In this document: piece after piece, positions 26,449 to 36,353 of the stretch | Position numbering within the stretch: the first letter of the stretch is position 1 | Layout: each line of letters opens with the position of its first letter | Assembly: GCA_016198685.1 (NCBI GenBank) | Contig: JACQID010000008.1 | Span: forward strand, 62,001 to 126,000 | Origin: Candidatus Aenigmatarchaeota archaeon | GTDB lineage: Archaea; Aenigmatarchaeota; Aenigmatarchaeia; GW2011-AR5 | Direction of reading: 5' to 3' | Length of the DNA: 64,000 nt | Position numbers and translations under genes: made by a program | Notes under the pieces: model-generated | Told to the model about the DNA's origin: nothing | Database searches by the model: none | Seen by the model: the letters and a program-made list of their open reading frames with translations, nothing else

Positions 26449-29400
26449 ATGCCTATCAAAAATGAAGAGCGGGATAAAATAGTAAAGGATGCTCTGGCTT
26501 CCATGATAGTCGGCATAGCGCCTGCGCAGGTTTATGCCAATATAGTAACTGACATATTGGCGATATACCCAACGATGTCTCATCATGAAGTAAACGAAAT
26601 AGCATATGATATCTCCCAAGAAGTGCGCATCGAATTCCGAGTGAATCAGGGCAAGCTACGTCTCGCGGAAGAGCGTGAAGGCTGGACACAGAGTCAAATA
26701 GCGGGTCAAGGCAGGGTAATCAGAGGGCAGCGGGCAGTGGAGAACGGTCCTGTCGCACCGGCCATACGGGATTATCGTTATGCAAGGCAGGATGTAAAAA
26801 ATGCGGTTGGGGCAAGTACCGACTGGTGGAAGCGGAGGAAGGCGTCCGCTCTTTCTTTTCTTGGTGACGAGTCCGGTGCGGCACAGCAATTACGCGAAGC
26901 CGAGCAATACAGGCGACGTCGGGAGATAGACGACATGATTGACGTGTTGCGTCGGGAGATAGACGACATGAAATCGCAATTCTCCCTTCAGCCCGTTGGT
27001 GGTCGCGACCGCGAAACGTTAAAACATGATATAGACGAACGTCTGGAGAGGATAGAGAAGCTCAACGAGGAAAAGTCGAAATACTACTATACGCCGAGCG
27101 GCGCCATGCGTGCAGGTGCCCGCTCGCTCGGTCGCCCACTCATGGGCAGGGTTGCAAACGCTTCTTCCGGATGGAACCTGAACAGCGAGCAGGCCATGCA
27201 TCCGCTTGCCAGAAGCCGTGTGAACAAGGCCCGGCAGAAGTTGCGCAAAGAAGGAGACGAGATGTTCAAGGAACTTATGGAAGGTGCAGAAAAGGAAATA
27301 AGGCGGGAAGAAGAATCGTTTGAAGCGGCAAAAAAGAAATATGAGAAGGAAAAGGAAGCCGCAGCAAAATTTGTAGTCGGAACGACTGGAAATCATAGGA
27401 GTTTTTTGGATAATCTTGCTGGACATAATGACAATGAAAAATTCGGCGCGTTGCAAGGCGAAGTAAGAGCCAACATGAAGACGTCGGCGGATCGTGTATA
27501 CATAGAAAATCTCAGAGAAGCATTCACCGAGTATCAAGCTGCCAGGAAAAGTTTGGAAGACTTCCGTAAGAGCGCCTTCACACGGGACAGAACTCTTTAT
27601 GGTCTTCATCTGGTAGAAGAGAAGCTAAACAAAATAATCGGGGAACTACTTGAAGAGAACGCCCTCGGGGAAACGGATGCTGCAGGAAATTTCCATGGAA
27701 TAAAAGCGGCGGAGGAGATGCTTCACAGGGAGCGCGATATACTCATGTTCAAATACAGGGCTCGCTACCGCAACAAAGTCATGAGAGGAGTTGCAAATCT
27801 TCGCCTCTTTGCCCGAAACATGGCAATGGGCACCATGACATGGGGGGACGTGTGGCTCACGTTCTGGTACAATATCCGTGATTTCCTGTTCGGTCCGTGG
27901 ATATGGGGTAGCCTTGTTGTCATGCTTGAATGGATGCTCGTGGGCAGCTACATATCGCAGATAGCGCCTAGCGCGCTTTACTTTGTTGCGCCGATAGGAA
28001 TGGGAGGCCTTACGCTGCTTCTTAACATAGAAGGCTCAATGTCAAGGCCATGGGATTGGCTCACGCATTTTGTTTCCGGCATGCTCATAGGTTTCAGTGC
28101 CGTCATAATGGCCGTGGCCGTGATAACGCCGGAAGACATGGCGGGCTGGGACAACAGGGAATGGTTCCAGTTCTGGTTCATATGGGGCGGCGCCACGATG
28201 TTCATAGGCATATTCAGCTTTTACAATACAGGCGGCTTCCTCTTTGTATTCCAGCTCTCGGTCCTGATAATGCTGTTCGGATGGTTTGCCCTCGGACCGT
28301 ATAGAGGGGTGTATGCGGAGATCGTAGATCAGATACGGGCGCCTATCCTATTCGTCTATAATTCCTTCCGTGACGCTTTTACTGACGTATGGCTTCTAGC
28401 GACAAACCCGCAGGAATATTTCGCAAGGCAACAGCTCAAGAATGTCCGTGCGGCACAGGGCGTGAGCCTGCCTGACGGCGTAGAAATAGAAAGAATAGAC
28501 TTGCAGCCGCCAAACCCTGCACTCTCCGAGAAAGGCGGCGTCAAGCAGTCGTTCTCGGCTTCTCTTGAGATAAGAAACAAAGGAAAAGCCGATGCAAGGA
28601 ACGTGGTTGCGTGGGTTGAGTGCGACGCATTCTGCACGACGGCAACCATAGGCAACATAGATTACGTCGGCTGGCTAAAGGACATAAAGAATGCCGATAC
28701 AAGGAATCCGAACACAAAAATATCGCCTGAGTTGATAGCAGCAGCCAAGGCAGTGTCCGACAATGATCCGAAACAAGCTGAAGAATTTCTCAAAGGCTCG
28801 GGTCTCATAGAAGAAACAGTAGATAGCCCGGGGCCTTTTGTCAGGGCCGGAGGGGCCACTCTCAAGGCAGCAGCCGATGTCGCGACCGAAATAATAAAAT
28901 CGCCACAATGGATAGGGGCAAGCATAGATGCCCTTAAGGAAATCCGGGACAAGGGAAGCATGCATGCAAAGTCTCAGGCTGTGGGTTTCAAGGTCCGTGA
29001 TGCCATGCGTCCAAGCGAGGCAGCAGTGCAGACCATCACGAATATCGGCTCGCACGAAATAAGCCCTGACAGCAAGGCATATCTTTTGGTGTCTTCGCTC
29101 AAGGCTCATGTCGAATACGATTACTCGGCATCGTCAACTCTTGCGGTCAAGGTTGCGTCAAACGAGGAATACAACCAGATCCTGCGCGAAGGGCTTCTTG
29201 AAAACGTAGTTGCAAGAGGCAGCCCGACCACCGCGCAAATATCGCTAAGCGTAGGAAGGCAACCTCTGAAAGCAGGGCAGCAATATGATCTTGTCGTATC
29301 TGTAATCAACACGAGGCCCGACGGCCACGTTTATCTTGATTCCACAACGCCGATAAACATATCAATTCCTGCGTCAATGGCTACAAGTTTGTCATGCCTG

Positions 29401-29742
29401 ACTTTGGACGGCGAGTATACACCTGCTACTCCTGATACGAAAGAAGGTGCCTATAAAATATCTTACGCGCCTGGCGCAAACGTAGACATAAAGCCAAGCA
29501 AATTCTCTTCATTATTCGCGTTTACGTGCAAGTTTACAACGCCTGCCACGATAGACGCAGTAAAGACAGGTCTTATAACAGCGAAGCTTGATACATACAG
29601 GTTCAGGACAACAAAAGATATCAATGTCCGCTACTCGCCGCCGGTCGGAGTTTCCGGGCTCTTGGACAAGGGCGTAGTGATACAGGATAGCGTGACAACA
29701 ACACTGCCTTCTGCGTCTTCATCGCCGGTTGTCATCGGTTAG
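26449..29742 (+). CDS. Giant membrane protein: N-terminal coiled-coil region, multi-TM core, C-terminal tandem extracellular domains
   Basis: 1097 aa; TM segments around residues 480-640; C-terminal module shares hinge motif with the downstream lipoproteins. Confidence 0.75.
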   Translation: MPIKNEERDKIVKDALASMIVGIAPAQVYANIVTDILAIYPTMSHHEVNEIAYDISQEVRIEFRVNQGKLRLAEEREGWTQSQIAGQGRVIRGQRAVENGPVAPAIRDYRYARQDVKNAVGASTDWWKRRKASALSFLGDESGAAQQLREAEQYRRRREIDDMIDVLRREIDDMKSQFSLQPVGGRDRETLKHDIDERLERIEKLNEEKSKYYYTPSGAMRAGARSLGRPLMGRVANASSGWNLNSEQAMHPLARSRVNKARQKLRKEGDEMFKELMEGAEKEIRREEESFEAAKKKYEKEKEAAAKFVVGTTGNHRSFLDNLAGHNDNEKFGALQGEVRANMKTSADRVYIENLREAFTEYQAARKSLEDFRKSAFTRDRTLYGLHLVEEKLNKIIGELLEENALGETDAAGNFHGIKAAEEMLHRERDILMFKYRARYRNKVMRGVANLRLFARNMAMGTMTWGDVWLTFWYNIRDFLFGPWIWGSLVVMLEWMLVGSYISQIAPSALYFVAPIGMGGLTLLLNIEGSMSRPWDWLTHFVSGMLIGFSAVIMAVAVITPEDMAGWDNREWFQFWFIWGGATMFIGIFSFYNTGGFLFVFQLSVLIMLFGWFALGPYRGVYAEIVDQIRAPILFVYNSFRDAFTDVWLLATNPQEYFARQQLKNVRAAQGVSLPDGVEIERIDLQPPNPALSEKGGVKQSFSASLEIRNKGKADARNVVAWVECDAFCTTATIGNIDYVGWLKDIKNADTRNPNTKISPELIAAAKAVSDNDPKQAEEFLKGSGLIEETVDSPGPFVRAGGATLKAAADVATEIIKSPQWIGASIDALKEIRDKGSMHAKSQAVGFKVRDAMRPSEAAVQTITNIGSHEISPDSKAYLLVSSLKAHVEYDYSASSTLAVKVASNEEYNQILREGLLENVVARGSPTTAQISLSVGRQPLKAGQQYDLVVSVINTRPDGHVYLDSTTPINISIPASMATSLSCLTLDGEYTPATPDTKEGAYKISYAPGANVDIKPSKFSSLFAFTCKFTTPATIDAVKTGLITAKLDTYRFRTTKDINVRYSPPVGVSGLLDKGVVIQDSVTTTLPSASSSPVVIG

Positions 29743-29747
29743 AGGAA

Positions 29748-30608
29748 TTAAACGCCCATGGCGAGCCTGAAGAAATTTCTCAGTCCCGGACCCAGACCGA
29801 GGACAAGCACTATGAGCTTGAAGAGAGTTCTCTTGTTATTGTCGGCCACTTCCTTGTCTATATAATACAGGGCGGCAGGCACGACAGCGAGCTTAAGCAT
29901 GAACATGGATGCAGGGCCGAATATGGAAATGACAAAGCGCGGCAGGAAATGCTGCTCAAAGTAATCGTAGAACTGCAGGGCCGTGAATGTCGTGGAAGCG
30001 TCAAAAAGATGGGCAGATATTATCGCTGCGTTCTCCTTGGTCAGGAATTTCAATTGTGCATATTTGGGCGCAAGATACTTGTGTGTGCCGAACACTAGAA
30101 CTGCAAAGAGTGCTGCAACGGACAGCATCATGCCAACAGCGAATAAATCCTTGATATTAGGTATTAACACAGAGAGCAAAGCAAGAATAAAAACGGCTCC
30201 GATGGAAAACATGATTTTGTCATACGGGACTCGGGAAGGCTTGGAAAGAACGATGGATATTGCCAGAGCTGTGCTTGCAATAAGGAACATCGTGACATAT
30301 ATGACCGGGGACACCAAGAGCATGTTTCTTGGTCCTTCTGACGTCATGACCGTGAAAAGGCCCAAGGACATATTTTGTGATTCCAGAAGATCCTCGAAGG
30401 CCCTTAACATGGCCCCTGCGAATATATACGGCACAAGAGCAGTGAGAAGCCTCTGGTCCATGGAGATTCCACGCGATTTCAAAAGATGATAGATGCCTAT
30501 GGCCGCTGCTATGAGCATTATCCCGTAGGTTGCGGTATTCACAGGATTGTAGCCGGTATTGTAAATCACCGGATCAATGTACCATTTCTGGAAGAATTCG
30601 GAGAGCAT
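29748..30608 (-). CDS. DUF63-like multi-TM membrane protein
   Basis: FFQKWYIDPVIYNTGYNPVNTATYGIMLI N-terminus and multiple TM helices. Confidence 0.75.
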   Translation of the reverse strand: MLSEFFQKWYIDPVIYNTGYNPVNTATYGIMLIAAAIGIYHLLKSRGISMDQRLLTALVPYIFAGAMLRAFEDLLESQNMSLGLFTVMTSEGPRNMLLVSPVIYVTMFLIASTALAISIVLSKPSRVPYDKIMFSIGAVFILALLSVLIPNIKDLFAVGMMLSVAALFAVLVFGTHKYLAPKYAQLKFLTKENAAIISAHLFDASTTFTALQFYDYFEQHFLPRFVISIFGPASMFMLKLAVVPAALYYIDKEVADNNKRTLFKLIVLVLGLGPGLRNFFRLAMGV

Positions 30609-30641
30609 AAGGTTTTTTATGCAGGGAAGATAAATAAGCCT

Positions 30642-31649
30642 ATGCTTAAAACGGGGGCATTTCTATTGCTTGTTATTCTTGCCGCCGGTTGCACGGGCCT
30701 AGGGCAGGATTTCGGCAACAACGAAATCAAGGTCAACAAGCCTGTTACAGAGGGTTCAAGCAACATAGCAGTGATCAGGGATATCAATACGATACCCACA
30801 TCTCCCGTGCTTCCAAGCGATCAAGTTGATGTTTCTTTCATAGTGGAAAATACTGACTCCCAGGAAAGTCTCAAAGGCATGACAGTGGAACTCTATGATG
30901 CTGCGAGCTTCTATAATGGGGATCCTGATGATGCGTATACAGGGCTTTGCAATATTCATGACATCTTATGCCTGCCTGAAGGCGCGTTCTGCAATGCAGA
31001 AAAATGCGAATTGAGCAATCTTGCCCCGGGAGGCCAGAAGCTCATAAATTACAAGCTTCTGGCACCGTCCGAAAGTTCGATATTGGGCCTTTCAACGGAC
31101 ATGGAACTTCGCTTTGCAGTCGAGCATGAGTTCACGGCAAAGACGACTTACAGGCCTGTCGTAGTCAATGCGGACGAGATCAAGGCGCTGCAAAGAGCAG
31201 GGCAACAAGTTTCCATTGAAGCGCCTACAAGCATCGGAAGCGGCCCTGTCAAGCTGGACGTTTCACTCAAGAACAGGGATTTCATATTGAACAGGAACAG
31301 AGCTACTTTTGAAGTGCAAGCAAGGCATGTCGGAACCGGCAGGCTTTCTGGCAATGCCATAGAGGCAGGGAAGCTGGAAGCAAGGTTCATAGGATTTACG
31401 TGCGATGAATTTGAAGAGCCGGTAGGCATCGCATTCAGAGCCAGTGCAGAAGAGAATGCCTGCAAATTCACAAATACTGAAAATATAGAGTTCTTCAGGC
31501 AGGGCTTGTCTGTGCCCATGCTGTTTGTCATGAAAGGCGTTGACATCGGGACGGTTCCGCAGAGATCATACGAGGTTGCTGCGACTGCAGATTATGCATA
31601 CAGGCTCACGGGCGTGGTGCCGATAACCGTGAAGCCCGCCGAGATATAG
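30642..31649 (+). CDS. Predicted lipoprotein, tandem CARDB-like domains
   Basis: Lipobox LLLVILAAGC; hinge VNADEIKALQRAG; C-terminal ADYAYRLTGVVPITVKP. Confidence 0.75.
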   Translation: MLKTGAFLLLVILAAGCTGLGQDFGNNEIKVNKPVTEGSSNIAVIRDINTIPTSPVLPSDQVDVSFIVENTDSQESLKGMTVELYDAASFYNGDPDDAYTGLCNIHDILCLPEGAFCNAEKCELSNLAPGGQKLINYKLLAPSESSILGLSTDMELRFAVEHEFTAKTTYRPVVVNADEIKALQRAGQQVSIEAPTSIGSGPVKLDVSLKNRDFILNRNRATFEVQARHVGTGRLSGNAIEAGKLEARFIGFTCDEFEEPVGIAFRASAEENACKFTNTENIEFFRQGLSVPMLFVMKGVDIGTVPQRSYEVAATADYAYRLTGVVPITVKPAEI

Positions 31650-31657
31650 GTGAATCG

Positions 31658-32797
31658 ATGAAGTATCTTGTCGCTGCAATACTATTTTTATGCGGCTGCG
31701 TTTCTGTCACATCGCCGCAATCAGTGAACATGCTTTCCATAGACATAGCGCCGTCCGATGTCTTTGCAGGTGGCACGGCGACTGCAACACTTGAATTCCG
31801 CAATCCGGGAGGGACTGATATACGAAATGTAAAGATGTCGATTTTCAACGCTGGCGCGCTTACGCCGCAGGAATGCGATTTTGGGACGGGTCAGGCGCTC
31901 CAAGACTTTTCGCCTCAGGGCACGCTTTCGGTTTCACGCAATCCGGACAGAGGAACCGTGATTCTCGCGGCAACAGGACGCGATGACAAGGGCGTAAGCA
32001 GGGTTGGCGTCAATTTTGATGATAGCTGGCATTATTGCTATTGCGACAGTTCAGGTTCTCCTGCATGTAGGGTCTCAAGCGGAAAAAGCTGTAGCAACGA
32101 ATGGGAAATATCGGCAAGAGACGACGCTATTTATTATATCAGCGTGCTTGACAAGATAGGGCAGAGCAGCGATGCCAGCCACCCGATAACAGAAGGTACA
32201 AGCGTCACGCCATCCGGAACTCAGGATATCATCATAGACAATGTTGAGGCTGGCTCTTTCGCCATAAGGACATGCTCGCTAAAGGCGCCTGAGAAAATAG
32301 AAAACGATGTGATAAGCACGACGGTTGAAGGCAATGCCAAATTTTCCAGCACACTCTCGGGTAGCCAGGCAGTCTCGATCATCAGCGAAGAGGAATACCG
32401 GATAAGGCAAGCCAAAGATGAAGTGATTCAGTCCGCCCCTGTGCTTACGGCATCAGACGGCCGTCTTCAGCTAATGGTTAGCTTCAGCGAGGCGATGCCC
32501 GTCATAGCACGCCCGGGCAAGAAAGCTTACATATATATTGATATTTCTAATGTAGGAGGGGGCAGGATTCCGTCATTAGAAAAAGGAAGCATAACGTTGC
32601 AGGAATCCGGAGAACAGATAGTAGACAAAAGTTGCCTGGATCAGAAGTTCTACATACAAGGCGCAACATTTCCGAAGATAGCGTGCGAAATCAATTTGCC
32701 CGATAATATAAACTATTTAGAAGCCCACTCCATAATACTAAGCATAGATTACGATTATGAAATTCGTGCGTCAAAAGATGTGCAAGTAAGAAGGTGA
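31658..32797 (+). CDS. Predicted lipoprotein, tandem CARDB-like domains
   Basis: Lipobox AAILFLCGC; hinge ISEEEYRIRQAKDEV; C-terminal IDYDYEIRASKDVQVRR. Confidence 0.75.
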   Translation: MKYLVAAILFLCGCVSVTSPQSVNMLSIDIAPSDVFAGGTATATLEFRNPGGTDIRNVKMSIFNAGALTPQECDFGTGQALQDFSPQGTLSVSRNPDRGTVILAATGRDDKGVSRVGVNFDDSWHYCYCDSSGSPACRVSSGKSCSNEWEISARDDAIYYISVLDKIGQSSDASHPITEGTSVTPSGTQDIIIDNVEAGSFAIRTCSLKAPEKIENDVISTTVEGNAKFSSTLSGSQAVSIISEEEYRIRQAKDEVIQSAPVLTASDGRLQLMVSFSEAMPVIARPGKKAYIYIDISNVGGGRIPSLEKGSITLQESGEQIVDKSCLDQKFYIQGATFPKIACEINLPDNINYLEAHSIILSIDYDYEIRASKDVQVRR

Positions 32798-32801
32798 ATA
32801 T

Positions 32802-33797
32802 ATGTCTGCGATCAGGAGTCTATGTTTCATTATCATGGTTATTCTTGCGGCAGGATGCACGGCAAGTGCGCGTCCTGTTACAGTCTCTGCCAGCGACGGC
32901 CTCCAGATAAATGATTTTTCTGCCGATACGACAGATGTATTTTCGAATGAGGCCGTGAGGCTCAATCTGGAAGTCGAGAATATAGGCGGGACAACGGCGC
33001 AGAATATCAATGCCGTGCTGTTCGGAAGCGTAAGATCGTGGGAAAATGTGCCTTCAGGAGCGCAGAAGCTTGCAGATGCCATGACGCCGCCTCTTCTAGG
33101 ATCAGGCTCGCCGGGCGACATGAGCAAGCGCATATGGACCATGACCGCTCCTTACCTGCCTCAAGGCCTTTCGCAGGACTATCCTATCGGCGTGAGGGTA
33201 GGATATGACTATACTACTACATCAATAACGTCATTTGATGTCATAAATTATGACCAGTTTGATCTTCTAAGAAAGAAGGGCGAATTCGCCCAGATGGACA
33301 GCGTATCAGGCAACTCAAATGCTCCGGTGAAGGTGCAACTCACCGCTTCTTCGCCGATGAGGCCGCGCATCAGGTGCGCTGAAGATGCCTTGAATTGCAT
33401 ATCAGAAACAGTGACGCTTACATTGTCAAACGTTGGCTCCGGCGTGCCATTCAAGAAAGGCTCTAATCTTGAGGATCCCGTATCCGATGATATAGGCGTC
33501 GTGATGCTGGGAATAAGGTCAAGCGGAGGCCATCTGGAATGCGATACAGGCGTGAAGCGTGAGGATTCGGAGGAGACGACTAAAATCACGTCTTCAGGGC
33601 TGGATGTCATGCCTGAGAAAAAAGAACTCAAGCTCACAAGAGGCTTCGGCTCAGTGAGAATACCATGCACATTTCTGATGAAAGGCAGCGAGGTAACATC
33701 AGGAGTGCCCAAAGATACTATCACTGTTGAGATAGTTGCGGATTACTCTTATGCGATAGACAAGACGTTGAACGTAAAAGTCACGAGCAACGAGTAG
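32802..33797 (+). CDS. Predicted lipoprotein, tandem CARDB-like domains
   Basis: Lipobox IMVILAAGC; YDYTTTSITSFDVINYDQFDLLRKKGEF; C-terminal ADYSYAIDKTLNVKVTS. Confidence 0.78.
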   Translation: MSAIRSLCFIIMVILAAGCTASARPVTVSASDGLQINDFSADTTDVFSNEAVRLNLEVENIGGTTAQNINAVLFGSVRSWENVPSGAQKLADAMTPPLLGSGSPGDMSKRIWTMTAPYLPQGLSQDYPIGVRVGYDYTTTSITSFDVINYDQFDLLRKKGEFAQMDSVSGNSNAPVKVQLTASSPMRPRIRCAEDALNCISETVTLTLSNVGSGVPFKKGSNLEDPVSDDIGVVMLGIRSSGGHLECDTGVKREDSEETTKITSSGLDVMPEKKELKLTRGFGSVRIPCTFLMKGSEVTSGVPKDTITVEIVADYSYAIDKTLNVKVTSNE

Positions 33798-33833
33798 ATC
33801 TGGGAACCTATATATACAACTTCCATACAAATC

Positions 33834-34808
33834 TTGAAAATGCACAAACCATTTGCTTTCTTTTTGTTTGCAATCCTGGTATTGGGATGCGTTTCTTCGC
33901 AGGAATCTTCCGGAGGCTACTTGACATGGTCCAATGCAGATTATGGAGTGTCGATGCAATATCCTGCCGACTGGACCGCAAATGAAGATTCTCAATCTGT
34001 AATAGTTGCTTTTTCGTCCCCCCTTGAAGGAAACGATGATGCGTTCGCCGAGAGCGTTAACATAGTCATGAATGATCTTTCCGGGCAGGAAATAACAATG
34101 GAGGATTACACGGAACTCACACTCCAAGCTCTTGGCGAAACATTCCCTGAAGCCATGATCACAGAGGCGTCAGATACCACGCTTGGAGGCTATCCTGCAA
34201 GAATGGTCGTGTACGATTTCAACGGCCAGTACGGAAAACTGCAGGCACTGCAGATATGGACAATCAAGGATGAAATCTCTTATGTTGTTACATATACCGC
34301 CCTGGAGGAGAACTTTGATGAGTACAGGCCTGCATCAGAAAAGATGATAGACTCCCTGATCATATCGCCGATACCGTCAAGAATTGCGGCAGAAACAAAA
34401 GAAACTTTGACGCCAGTTCAAGATTCAAACGAAGACACGGCAGGAGCCGCGGGAAAATGGAGGGCGTACTCAGAAGCTATCTATTATGACAATGGAGGAT
34501 CGAACTATCTGAACAGGGCAACGACAAGACAGTTGATACTTGACACTGATGGAACATGGGAATTTGGGGCATCGAAAGGAAAGTGGAAGATAGAGGCGAT
34601 AACAGACAGCGACTGGGAAAAATGGGAAACGTCTTCATATGGCCCGACAAGAAAAATTGTGCTTGATGGATGGAACGATTCTATCGGCGACGGTCCGATA
34701 GAGGAGTCTGAAAGTAGAATAGATTTTCTTTGGTTAATTTATAGGGAAGAACCACCCACAGTGAGTCCGCCCGGCCAGATACAGATAAAGTTCGGACACA
34801 GCAACTGA
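33834..34808 (+). CDS. Predicted lipoprotein with PsbP-like domain
   Basis: Lipobox FAILVLGC; DYGVSMQYPADWTANEDSQSVIVAFSSP...YPARMVVYDFNG. Confidence 0.65.
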   Translation: MKMHKPFAFFLFAILVLGCVSSQESSGGYLTWSNADYGVSMQYPADWTANEDSQSVIVAFSSPLEGNDDAFAESVNIVMNDLSGQEITMEDYTELTLQALGETFPEAMITEASDTTLGGYPARMVVYDFNGQYGKLQALQIWTIKDEISYVVTYTALEENFDEYRPASEKMIDSLIISPIPSRIAAETKETLTPVQDSNEDTAGAAGKWRAYSEAIYYDNGGSNYLNRATTRQLILDTDGTWEFGASKGKWKIEAITDSDWEKWETSSYGPTRKIVLDGWNDSIGDGPIEESESRIDFLWLIYREEPPTVSPPGQIQIKFGHSN

Positions 34809-34866
34809 TTAAAGCTATTTAAGCCGGCCGGCTTAATAAGTAATAATATTTACGTTGGGTGTATAG

Positions 34867-36345
34867 ATGAAAAACTTGTCTGTCATTGCTGTTCTTGGTA
34901 TTGTCCTTCTTGTAGCAGGCTGCACAGGCACGTCCCGTCCTGTCACGGTTGACGCTAATGAAGGGCTCCAGATAAAAGAGTTCTTGCCTGATCGTTCAGA
35001 CATATTTTCGAGTGAAACAATTATACTTGACATGGAGGTTGAGAATGTTGGCGGCACGGCAGCAGAGAATGTCGTAGCAAAGCTCTTTGGTGGGATTTCC
35101 GGCTGGACAGGCGATGCCGCAGCTGAAAAGACAATGGGAAGAGGATCTAGCAATGCATTATCCGCGCCTTCGGCAGACAGAAATATTCCGGGTGACTTCA
35201 ATAGAAAATCATGGAATGTCAAAGCTCCTGACCTTGCCCAAGGTCTGATACAGACGTATGATCTTGGCATGAGGGTAAGATATGATTATACTACTACATC
35301 AATAACGTCGATTGACATAATAAGTTATGATCAATTCGACCTTTTGAGAAGGCAAGGCAGCTTTGTCCAGGATTTGACAGTGACAAAGAATTCATATGCT
35401 CCAATAAAAATAGCTCTTGAAGGTCGTGCGCCTATGAGGCCCGATTCTCCAGGCGGCGGCGTAGAAGAATCTCTTATTCTTACGATATCAAACGTTGGCT
35501 CTGGCGTGCCATTTAGGGACACCGGGAGTGCCAATGATTTCCCGACGCAGACTTCTCTTGGAAGAATTACATTTCTTATAGAAACAAGCAAAGGCAATGA
35601 TGTATTGAGATGCGATACAGGCGATGGAAGTCTTGTCAATACCGGTACGGTGACATTAAGGCGCGGCGTTGAAGAAGTAAGAATACCTTGCATCTTGAAA
35701 ATAGATGCGACTAAGATAAGCGCAGGCGTTCCAAAAGAAACCATGAGCGCTACGATAACTGCAGGATATTCTTATGCAATAGACGGTGTGGTACCAGTAA
35801 AAGTAACCTCTATGCGGGACACAGTCGCGGGGTTGCCGTCCACCCCTCCTGCTGGGGCGACCACAACAGTGCCAGGAAGTGCAACAACTACGACTATAGC
35901 TTCGCCAAGTGAATTACGATTCTATATAGCGGCTCGATATTTTGATGATAGTAGTAATAATGGGATATGGGGGAGCGGAGAAGCGCTACTCAATGGACTT
36001 GATAATGTTCAATTAAGGCCGCCTACGTGTGCCGTAAACACTGATAGTATAAGGTTCTCTTCAACAAATACAGACATAACAGGAAATACAGAAAATATAC
36101 TTTACAATCTTGAGCACCCGACCAAAAATCCTGCCAGTACTTGCGGATCGGATGTGACATATGAAATGAAGATAACGCTTAGAAGCGGATACGAAGTAGG
36201 AAATATAAATACTCCCGGAGGTCTTGGCGACCAATGCAAGACAGGAAGAAAGAATGACTGTGTGATACAGATTCAGGTATCGAAATTGGATGCTCAAGAA
36301 GGTAAGGTGTACAGAATAGAGATTCCAGTTAGAAGAACAAGCTAG
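34867..36345 (+). CDS. Predicted lipoprotein, tandem CARDB-like domains plus C-terminal extension
   Basis: Lipobox GIVLLVAGC; YDYTTTSITSIDIISYDQFDLLRRQGSF; GYSYAIDGVVPVKVTS; Thr-rich linker then extra domain. Confidence 0.78.
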   Translation: MKNLSVIAVLGIVLLVAGCTGTSRPVTVDANEGLQIKEFLPDRSDIFSSETIILDMEVENVGGTAAENVVAKLFGGISGWTGDAAAEKTMGRGSSNALSAPSADRNIPGDFNRKSWNVKAPDLAQGLIQTYDLGMRVRYDYTTTSITSIDIISYDQFDLLRRQGSFVQDLTVTKNSYAPIKIALEGRAPMRPDSPGGGVEESLILTISNVGSGVPFRDTGSANDFPTQTSLGRITFLIETSKGNDVLRCDTGDGSLVNTGTVTLRRGVEEVRIPCILKIDATKISAGVPKETMSATITAGYSYAIDGVVPVKVTSMRDTVAGLPSTPPAGATTTVPGSATTTTIASPSELRFYIAARYFDDSSNNGIWGSGEALLNGLDNVQLRPPTCAVNTDSIRFSSTNTDITGNTENILYNLEHPTKNPASTCGSDVTYEMKITLRSGYEVGNINTPGGLGDQCKTGRKNDCVIQIQVSKLDAQEGKVYRIEIPVRRTS

Positions 36346-36353
36346 TGGGATAA

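Noticed and set aside
27019-27609. 196-aa minus-strand ORF
   Set aside because: Antisense to the 1097-aa membrane protein; no domain.
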